Positions 5,684 through 10,816 of a DNA stretch of 10,816 nucleotides are shown piece after piece. The notes beneath the pieces were generated by a model. That model saw only the letters and a program-made list of their open reading frames with translations, made no database searches and had not been told where the DNA came from. Positions within the stretch are counted from its first letter, which is position 1; each line of letters starts with the position of its first letter. The stretch comes from Chitinophaga pinensis (lineage in GTDB: Bacteria > Bacteroidota > Bacteroidia > Flavobacteriales_D > Crocinitomicaceae). The stretch is from positions 1 to 10,816 of the forward strand of contig CAMBMC010000057.1 of NCBI GenBank assembly GCA_945868555.1, read 5' to 3'. The position numbers were made by a program, and so were the translations under genes.

Positions 5684-7834
5684 TCAACGCGGAACTTTAC
5701 TTTTGAACGCATCTCGTGAGAGCATGAACAGCGCAAAAACAAGCGCACTGACACTGACATAAAAGGCGATCCGAACAAGCGTATTGTCAAATACAAAGCT
5801 GACCTTTGACTTGCCTGCTGGGAGTTCAATGGTCATGAAATTCATGTTGCTCAGCAAAATCGGCGTTTCTTTTCCATTGACAAAGGCCCTCCAATCCGAA
5901 TAATCCTTCTGGTGAAGCGTCAATAGGCAAGGTCGTTTCACTGAGGCACTGACATGGAATTCATTGGCGTTGTAGCTCTCCAACAAAGCAGTATCTCCCT
6001 TCGAAAGCTCATAAATTCCAGGATGACGATCGCTGCCAAATTGGACAAAAAGTTCTCCCGCTTGAATGCTATCCCCTACCGCATGCTGGAGTAGGTGATC
6101 GGAGAGTGTTAGCAAATGGCATTTTTTCACTGCAGCAAACAACTTCGGAAAATCGCTTTCCAATTGCTCGTAGGATGTAAAGGAAAAAGAATTGTATCCT
6201 TCAGCTGAAATCTGTTTTTGGAAGATTTGCTGATTTTGCCAGTACGGCGTTCCAATCCCGGGCAAATGTCCGGCTGAGTCGATGCTGATGTCGAGTTGTT
6301 TTGGAAATCCGTGAGGGTATTTGTCCACATTGGCTTGGGCGACTTTGGCTTCCATTTCGCCATAATACACAGTTGCTGGACCATTCAAACTTGAAGCAGT
6401 GAGCATGTCAAGGGCAATCAATCCAATCAATGAGGTGATGCGCAGATTTGGGCTTTTCAATCTCCAAAACAGCAAGAGACCAACACCTAAAATCACCAAT
6501 TGAATGATTGCCTGAAAAACGGCCAACTGTGCGAATGTTGCTCCAGCATTAAAGGCAAAAACACCCAACTTCAAAAAGTCAGCCATCGCCAAATATCCTT
6601 GAGAACGGAAGGCCAAAATCAATGCAATTATCGCGCAAATTGAAATCCCCAAAGCAAGGTAAAGTGTGCGTTTTTCTCGCTTAGATTCAACAAGATACTG
6701 TTGCAAGGTCCAAACGCCAGTAAGCACAGCGCCGAGAATAAAAAACAGACGAAAAACACTTGGAAAACGAAAGACATTCATCATCGGCAAATAGCGAAAA
6801 AGAAACTCACGCACCGGGAGATATTCGCCTACCGCTGCTGCTAGACAAAAGATGCCAAACCAAAAGAAGATGCGCAGTTCCAATGGTTTCTTGCGGAATG
6901 TTCCCAAGAGAAAGAAGAGGAAAACGATGATCCCGAAGTAGCCATTGCGCATGGATAAATCCGAATTGAACCATTGAATATTCGCTGTAGTTGAATAGGG
7001 AAGGATAAAACTGAAAAACGACTGTGGTGAAAATGGAGAAAACAAGGCTTGTTGTAAGTCGAAATTACCAAGTCTGGACAAGTATGGACTTACAACCGCT
7101 ACAGACATGAGCATCACGGCAGAAGTCAAAAGCGTCGTGAGAGTGAAAAGGACATTTCTTCCCACAAATGAAAAAGCCCCTTGACGATTTTTAGATCGGA
7201 GCAGTCCAATCAAATGAACAGCGAAGAAAATCAGTAATAGGTAAAAAAGAATGATGGTAATGGCGGGATAACCACCTGTGATCATGAGGAATAAAAACAA
7301 TGCCGATTTTACAGCATCTTGCCATCCTTTTCGTTCTCTCATTTTGAGATAAAAAGCAAGAACATAAGGCAGCCAACAGGCACTGATGATGTAAGGTAAG
7401 TGTTGTGCATTTCCTATAAAAAATCCAGACAACATGTATGCGATTCCTGCCATCAGGGCAAAACGCGGATCAAACTTGAGCGTTTTTGCCAAGAAATACA
7501 TGCCGACTCCAGCAAAAAATACATGGATCCACAACTCAAAGCCTATCGTCCAGATGCTATAGCCTACAGTTGAACCGAGAATCCACACCATTGGATACCA
7601 TGCCCCACTAGAAGGGTCTGCATGTATTGGGTAACCCAGATCTTGATAGGGATTCCACCAGGGCAACTGTCCGTTCTGAAGGCATTCCCCAATGTGAAAA
7701 CGCCACGGGTAAAAGCAATCGATCATGTCCCATTTCACCGGGTGGATGTGCATCACCACAGGAAAAAACGCCAACAGCGCCATGAGGAAAAGGATTCCTG
7801 TATTTTGCCTCAACTGCCGATTGGTTCCTGTCAT
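5684..7834 (-). CDS. YfhO-family polytopic membrane protein (GT-C-like glycosyltransferase)
   Basis: A 716-residue integral membrane protein. A first membrane helix (about 14-30) is followed by a conserved loop with D36 and D39 (WDMIDCFYPWR) and G-x-L-P-W-W-N-P-Y-x-D-L-G-Y-P (55-69), the hallmark of the YfhO family and like the acidic loop of GT-C glycosyltransferases that use lipid-linked sugars. About ten more hydrophobic segments run to about 480, then a soluble, presumably periplasmic part (about 490-680) ending in the YfhO-type segment DYSDWRAFVNGKE (644-656), and a last helix (about 688-705). Characterised Firmicutes YfhO works with the polyprenyl-phosphate transferase CsbB. Here a DPM1/ALG5-like transferase is encoded divergently 207 bases away. 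Bacillus YfhO is longer, about 860 residues. The substrate is unknown; family assignment is good, enzymatic role inferred. Confidence 0.82.
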   Translation of the reverse strand: MTGTNRQLRQNTGILFLMALLAFFPVVMHIHPVKWDMIDCFYPWRFHIGECLQNGQLPWWNPYQDLGYPIHADPSSGAWYPMVWILGSTVGYSIWTIGFELWIHVFFAGVGMYFLAKTLKFDPRFALMAGIAYMLSGFFIGNAQHLPYIISACWLPYVLAFYLKMRERKGWQDAVKSALFLFLMITGGYPAITIILFYLLLIFFAVHLIGLLRSKNRQGAFSFVGRNVLFTLTTLLTSAVMLMSVAVVSPYLSRLGNFDLQQALFSPFSPQSFFSFILPYSTTANIQWFNSDLSMRNGYFGIIVFLFFLLGTFRKKPLELRIFFWFGIFCLAAAVGEYLPVREFLFRYLPMMNVFRFPSVFRLFFILGAVLTGVWTLQQYLVESKREKRTLYLALGISICAIIALILAFRSQGYLAMADFLKLGVFAFNAGATFAQLAVFQAIIQLVILGVGLLLFWRLKSPNLRITSLIGLIALDMLTASSLNGPATVYYGEMEAKVAQANVDKYPHGFPKQLDISIDSAGHLPGIGTPYWQNQQIFQKQISAEGYNSFSFTSYEQLESDFPKLFAAVKKCHLLTLSDHLLQHAVGDSIQAGELFVQFGSDRHPGIYELSKGDTALLESYNANEFHVSASVKRPCLLTLHQKDYSDWRAFVNGKETPILLSNMNFMTIELPAGKSKVSFVFDNTLVRIAFYVSVSALVFALFMLSRDAFKSKVPR

Positions 7835-7853
7835 TGGGGTTTTGATTGTTGGT

Positions 7854-7861
7854 TAAAGGTA
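7854..7861 (-). promoter_or_regulatory. Possible -7 element for the YfhO-family gene
   Basis: On the minus strand this reads TACCTTTA, one base from TAnnTTTG, and would give a leader of about 14 bases before the ATG at 7834. No TTG is found 19 bases further upstream, where the repeat begins instead, so the call is weak. Confidence 0.3.
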
Positions 7862-7878
7862 ACATTAATGAAATAAAA

Positions 7879-7993
7879 ATGGAGCATAGAACATGGAGCA
7901 TAGAACATGGATTTGATTGTTACTTCAGCTCGAAATCCATATTCTATAAGCGAAGCGGTCCATGTTCCATCAGCGAAGCGGTCTATGTTCCAT
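7879..7993. repeat. Tandem and inverted repeat cluster between divergent genes
   Basis: Two adjacent 14-base copies of ATGGAGCATAGAAC (7879-7892, 7893-7906) are followed by a partial third (ATGGA). Further on, two 22-base copies start AGCGAAGCGGTC and end ATGTTCCAT (7949-7970, 7972-7993), differing at one base. The two groups are partly inverse: ATAGAACATGGATTT (7900-7914) pairs with AAATCCATATTCTAT (7933-7947) at 14 of 15 positions, making a hairpin with an 18-base loop, and GAACATGGA recurs inverted as TCCATGTTC. It fills most of the intergenic region between the YfhO-family gene and the glycosyltransferase. Function is unknown; it could be a dispersed repeat family or a regulatory structure. 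Confidence 0.8.
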
Positions 7994-7994
7994 A

Positions 7995-8024
7995 TTCGTC
8001 CCTCACAATAATTCCCTACTTTTA
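7995..8024 (+). promoter_or_regulatory. Possible promoter for the glycosyltransferase-methyltransferase pair
   Basis: TACTTTTA at 8017-8024 is one base from TAnnTTTG, and TTC at 7995-7997, exactly 19 bases upstream, matches two of three bases of TTG. It would start transcription near 8030, a short leader before the TTG start at 8042. The -33 part touches the end of the repeat cluster. Confidence 0.35.
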
Positions 8025-8041
8025 CAACTCATTCGCCAAAC

Positions 8042-8761
8042 TTGAACATCAGCATCGTCATACCATCTTATCGTTCATCGGAGGCTCTCCGAAAAAATTT
8101 GCCGTACCTGATGGATTTTTTGAAGGCGAAGATCAACGATTTTGAAGTGATCATTGTGGATGATGGCTCCAAGGACGATGGTGCTACAGCGGCAGTTGCC
8201 AAGGAAAATGGCTGTCGTTTTCTCTCGTATCCGAACAATCTCGGAAAAGGAGGGGCGGTTCGTTTTGGAATGCAACATGCCACCAAAGAAATTCGACTCT
8301 ACACAGATGCGGATATCCCTTTTGAAACATCGGCCATAGATAAAATCATGCATTACCTCATCGAAAAGGAATACGATGTTGTCATTGGAGATCGCGGATT
8401 GGATGAATCGAATTACTTCAACGAAATTTCTGCAAAACGACGCTTCGGAAGTGGGTTCTTTACCTTCATCGTTGGGCGATTTATCACCACTGGAATTTCC
8501 GATACGCAGTGTGGATTGAAAGGATTTAGGGCAGCAGTTGCGGAAGATTTGTTTCGTGCCTCCCGAATCAATGGCTTTACCTTCGATGTGGAACTGATGT
8601 ACATTTCACTGAAACGCAACTACGACATAAAAAAAATCCCCGTTTCACTTCGAAGTCAAGACGGCAGCAGCGTGAGTGTGCTACGTCATGGTTTCGGAAT
8701 GGTCATGGACCTGCTCCGCATAAAACGCAACCACATGTTGGGAAAATACGCTAAACGATGA
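8042..8761 (+). CDS. GT2 glycosyltransferase, DPM1/ALG5-like (polyprenyl-phosphate sugar transferase type)
   Basis: A 239-residue cytoplasmic GT-A fold enzyme expected to move a sugar from a nucleotide sugar to a polyprenyl phosphate or similar lipid. Motifs: SIVIPSY (4-10), VDDGS (39-43), NLGKGGAVRFGM (66-77), the metal-binding D-x-D in YTDADIPF (D89, D91), SDTQCGLKGFR (153-163) and GFTFDVELMY (178-187). The GKGGAVR and DTQCGxK combination is characteristic of dolichyl/undecaprenyl-phosphate glucosyl- and mannosyltransferases. No membrane helix is present. The only usable start is TTG 8042: an in-frame stop lies at 8009 with no ATG or GTG between, and TTG directly precedes the family N-terminus. 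It overlaps the methyltransferase gene by four bases (ATGA), implying translational coupling. Sugar and lipid are not identifiable from sequence. Confidence 0.88.
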   Translation: MNISIVIPSYRSSEALRKNLPYLMDFLKAKINDFEVIIVDDGSKDDGATAAVAKENGCRFLSYPNNLGKGGAVRFGMQHATKEIRLYTDADIPFETSAIDKIMHYLIEKEYDVVIGDRGLDESNYFNEISAKRRFGSGFFTFIVGRFITTGISDTQCGLKGFRAAVAEDLFRASRINGFTFDVELMYISLKRNYDIKKIPVSLRSQDGSSVSVLRHGFGMVMDLLRIKRNHMLGKYAKR

Positions 8762-9471
8762 ACAGAAGATTGACCAACGCCATACGTTTTGTGATGGATG
8801 AAATGATTCCTCCATTCATTCGTGATTCGAAAGTATTTATGTATCCGTTTTATCTATTTGCCTACCGTGGAAAAAATATCAAGGAAGTGATGCAATTCAA
8901 GACAAAGGTCTACAGCTACACACCCGAGGAATACTCCGATTTTTACAATGAGTTAAATACCATTTCACGAAATAGAGCCACCGATTTGAATCAGGCATGT
9001 ATCGATTTTATTCTCGACAAGATTGATCCTGCAGCCAATACACTTGTCGACATTGGTTGCGGTAGCGGGTATTTATTGAATAAAATTCACGAGCGGCATC
9101 CATCCATTTCATTGAGCGGATTTGACCTTAAAGCACCCGAAAAAAATGATCATTTTACCTTCGTTCATGGAAATGTAGAACATTTGCCATTCGAAGACCA
9201 TTCGATTGATGTGGTTGTTTGCTGTCATACGGTCGAACATTTGTTAAAATTAGATCTATGCATTTCTGAGCTCATTCGCATCACAGGAAAGCAATTGTTT
9301 ATCGTTACACCATGTCAACGTTATTTCTATTACACATTGGATGAGCATGTTAACTTTTTTCCTCAGAAAGAATCATTAATTACCCACATTCCATTGAAGG
9401 AATTTATCTGTGAAAAGCTGCAAGGAGACTGGGTTTATTTAGGCCGTATAAAAGAAGGAAAGTCGCTTTAA
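8758..9471 (+). CDS. Class I SAM-dependent methyltransferase
   Basis: A 237-residue protein with a Methyltransf_11-like Rossmann domain. SAM-binding motif I is LVDIGCGSG (96-104), the acidic end of strand 2 is GFDLKAP (121-127), motif II is around GNVEHLPF (138-145), and IDVVVCCHTVEHL (150-162) follows. An N-terminal extension of about 90 residues (including PFYLFAYRGKN and YSDFYNELN) precedes the domain and may bind substrate. The ATG overlaps the glycosyltransferase stop as ATGA, so the two are probably made together. By context it may methylate a sugar, lipid carrier or glycan product, but many such proteins act on small molecules and the acceptor cannot be read from sequence. The gene is slightly more AT-rich in appearance than the flanking transferase. 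Confidence 0.82.
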   Translation: MNRRLTNAIRFVMDEMIPPFIRDSKVFMYPFYLFAYRGKNIKEVMQFKTKVYSYTPEEYSDFYNELNTISRNRATDLNQACIDFILDKIDPAANTLVDIGCGSGYLLNKIHERHPSISLSGFDLKAPEKNDHFTFVHGNVEHLPFEDHSIDVVVCCHTVEHLLKLDLCISELIRITGKQLFIVTPCQRYFYYTLDEHVNFFPQKESLITHIPLKEFICEKLQGDWVYLGRIKEGKSL

Positions 9472-9474
9472 CAC

Positions 9475-9504
9475 TTGTTTTTCTCGTTCAATGTTATACA
9501 TTTG
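9475..9504 (+). promoter_or_regulatory. Bacteroidota-type promoter for the small secreted protein gene
   Basis: TTG (9475-9477), exactly 19 bases, then TACATTTG (9497-9504): a full consensus match beginning four bases after the methyltransferase stop. The expected start of transcription, about 4-7 bases past 9504, falls on or beside the ATG at 9509, implying a leaderless or nearly leaderless mRNA and excluding the upstream ATG at 9491, which lies inside the promoter. Confidence 0.72.
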
Positions 9505-9508
9505 CTTC

Positions 9509-9898
9509 ATGCGAAAGCACTTGCTATACTTATTCATTTGTTTCTCCATTTCGGCGGTGGCCCAAAAGCCCATTGCGCTAAAAAAGAAATTTTACGGAAG
9601 TTATCAAGGTGAAATCCCTGCATTTAAATTGGATGTTGGAACGGACAATGTGGATGTTGCTGCTGTGGCAATTCTCATTAAAATTGACGCAGACAGCATT
9701 GACATCACTGTCGGAAATAACGCCTTACATGGTGTATATCATGTTCTTTTCGAAGGAAAAAATTACATCGTTTTAGATTGCCGAATGGATGGTCAGTTGG
9801 CAGGAGAGCGCGTTGTTGTTTACAACCGTGGAAAGCGTATTTCTCGAGATGGACTTTTTCCTCAACCGAGCTCATTTTTGGAGAAGGTGAAGGATTAA
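9509..9898 (+). CDS. Small secreted protein of unknown function
   Basis: I do not recognise the family. From ATG 9509 the protein has 129 residues. It opens with a clear Sec signal peptide: MRKH, a hydrophobic core LLYLFICFSISAV, and a probable cut near AVA-QK. There is no lipobox cysteine at the cut, so it is likely a soluble periplasmic or exported protein. The mature part of about 110 residues (FYGSYQGEIPAFKLDVG, then alternating strands such as AVAILIKIDADSIDITVG, YHVLFEGKNYIVLDC and ERVVVYNRGKR) is strand-rich and could be a small beta-barrel or sandwich. The ATG at 9491 would add six residues but lies inside the consensus promoter, so 9509 is preferred. It has its own promoter after the methyltransferase and converges with the minus-strand isomerase, 15 bases away. 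Confidence 0.75.
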   Translation: MRKHLLYLFICFSISAVAQKPIALKKKFYGSYQGEIPAFKLDVGTDNVDVAAVAILIKIDADSIDITVGNNALHGVYHVLFEGKNYIVLDCRMDGQLAGERVVVYNRGKRISRDGLFPQPSSFLEKVKD

Positions 9899-9913
9899 AT
9901 AAAAACCTTTGTT

Positions 9914-10816
9914 TTACTTGAATTCAGGAAACAATTCCAACAATCCTTCTTCCGAAGCATCACATACACCTCGTTCAGTGATGATTTTTGTCACCAAGCG
10001 CGCTGGGGTAACATCAAATCCATAATTGCTCGCAGGGGTAGTTTCCGGGCAAATCAAAACAGGTTGAATTTTACCGTTCGGTCCTTTCCCAATCATGTAG
10101 CGCACTTCATCTTGGTTGCGTTCCTCGATTGGAATTTCTGTTAATCCATTGCGGATTGACATATCCAATGTCGTGGACGGAAGTGCTACATAAAAAGGAA
10201 TGTTGTTGTCGTGTGCAGCAAGCGCTTTCAAGTAGGTTCCGATCTTATTGGCAACATCACCTTGGCGGGTTGTGCGGTCGGTTCCTACGATGACCATATC
10301 CACCATGCCATGCTGCATCAAGTGTCCACCAGCATTGTCAACAATGAGTGTGTGCGGAACTCCATGACGTGTCAATTCGTAGGCCGTCAAATTCGAACCT
10401 TGATTTCTTGGACGCGTTTCATCCACCCAGACATGCACTTTTATTCCCTTTTGAATCGCTTGATAGATGGGCGATGTGATTGTCCCCCACTCCACACAGC
10501 CGAGCATTCCGGCATTGCAATGTGTGAGGATATTGACCACTTCGCCCTTTTTACACTCGGAAATCGCCTCAATCAAGGGAAGACCATGAACACCAATCAT
10601 TCGACATATTTCAACGTCTTCTTCCACGATTTGAGCGGCTGCCTCCCATGCGGTTTTCATAAAGTCACCTTCACAATTGTCTAGAGCCACACGCATTTTA
10701 TCCAAGGCCCAAAACAAGTTAACTGCCGTTGGACGAGATGCGCGCAAGGCAGTAAATGCCTCATCCAAGAAGGAACCATCCAATTCATCTTCAATCATTT
10801 CACGCACAGCGAGATA
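9914..10816 (-). CDS. mtnA: S-methyl-5-thioribose-1-phosphate isomerase family protein, partial (5' end outside window)
   Basis: An isomerase of the MtnA/eIF2B-alpha-like family, which opens methylthioribose-1-phosphate to the ribulose form in methionine salvage. About 300 residues are present; the frame is open to the window edge and roughly 50-60 N-terminal residues, including the AIGIAAAYG-like region, lie outside. Visible: RPTAVNLFWALDKMR, ILTHCNAG with the catalytic Cys (codon 10517-10519), VWVDETRPRNQG, IVGTDR with the catalytic Asp (codon 10277-10279) where many relatives have VGADR, GDVANKIGTY, IPFYVALP and EIPIEER. A GTG codon at 10805-10807 is internal, not the start. Close relatives include 5-deoxyribose-1-phosphate isomerases, so the physiological substrate is uncertain without the neighbouring genes. 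It converges with the small secreted protein gene, 15 bases away, and no strong terminator is seen between. Confidence 0.88.
   Translation of the reverse strand, partial: YLAVREMIEDELDGSFLDEAFTALRASRPTAVNLFWALDKMRVALDNCEGDFMKTAWEAAAQIVEEDVEICRMIGVHGLPLIEAISECKKGEVVNILTHCNAGMLGCVEWGTITSPIYQAIQKGIKVHVWVDETRPRNQGSNLTAYELTRHGVPHTLIVDNAGGHLMQHGMVDMVIVGTDRTTRQGDVANKIGTYLKALAAHDNNIPFYVALPSTTLDMSIRNGLTEIPIEERNQDEVRYMIGKGPNGKIQPVLICPETTPASNYGFDVTPARLVTKIITERGVCDASEEGLLELFPEFK

Noticed and set aside
4944..5762. 272-residue frame antisense to thyA
   Set aside because: It mirrors a strongly conserved gene on the other strand and shows no recognisable domain or start signal.
7879..7993. CRISPR-like array
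   Set aside because: The repeats are only two copies each, with a one-base gap or none, and no spacer-like unique sequences of constant length or cas genes are present.
9902..9915. Short AAAAC/GTTTT hairpin between the convergent secreted-protein and isomerase genes
   Set aside because: Five pairs with a single G-C pair is within chance for this AT-rich spot.
10211..10684. 157-residue frame antisense to the isomerase gene
   Set aside because: The opposite strand encodes clear MtnA-family motifs over the same bases.

Overview
The window looks like chromosomal DNA of a member of the Bacteroidota, probably from the Flavobacteriia. The basis is: two exact matches to the Bacteroidota promoter pattern (TTG, 19 bases, TAnnTTTG); almost no Shine-Dalgarno sequences; tRNA genes without an encoded CCA; the remnant of a 'four helix bundle' (S23/IVP-like) gene with TCGTAATT flanks; and the protein variants seen. 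A genus cannot be fixed from the sequence alone. Most of the window is housekeeping.

Layout. 1-1317 (+) is the 3' half of mutS. A consensus promoter (1335-1364) then leads to tRNA-Gly(GCC) and tRNA-Leu(UAA), which are separated by a terminator-like hairpin. 1655-2139 holds no intact gene. It contains the tRNA-Leu terminator, a TCCCGA/TCGGGA hairpin, a perfect 14-bp bidirectional terminator, degenerate purine-rich repeats and a 29-codon remnant of a four helix bundle gene. On the minus strand follow topB (ends 2140), folA and thyA, read in the order thyA-folA-topB with gaps of 26 and 12 bases. Upstream of thyA on the same strand is a 716-residue YfhO-family membrane protein (5684-7834).

A 207-base divergent intergenic region with tandem and inverted repeats (7879-7993) separates the YfhO-family gene from a plus-strand pair: a polyprenyl-phosphate type GT2 glycosyltransferase (TTG start) and a class I SAM methyltransferase, overlapping by ATGA. 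Then comes a small secreted protein of unknown function with a promoter that implies a leaderless mRNA. The window closes with the 3' part of an MtnA-type sugar-1-phosphate isomerase on the minus strand.

How the parts fit. thyA and folA form the dTMP/folate cycle: ThyA makes dihydrofolate and FolA regenerates tetrahydrofolate. Their likely co-transcription with topB, and the nearby mutS, gives a nucleotide and DNA-maintenance neighbourhood. The YfhO-family protein and the DPM1/ALG5-like transferase resemble the two catalytic partners of known lipid-linked extracytoplasmic glycosylation systems (CsbB/YfhO type). With the adjacent methyltransferase they are the best candidate for an undescribed system here, although this pairing is an inference from family and position.
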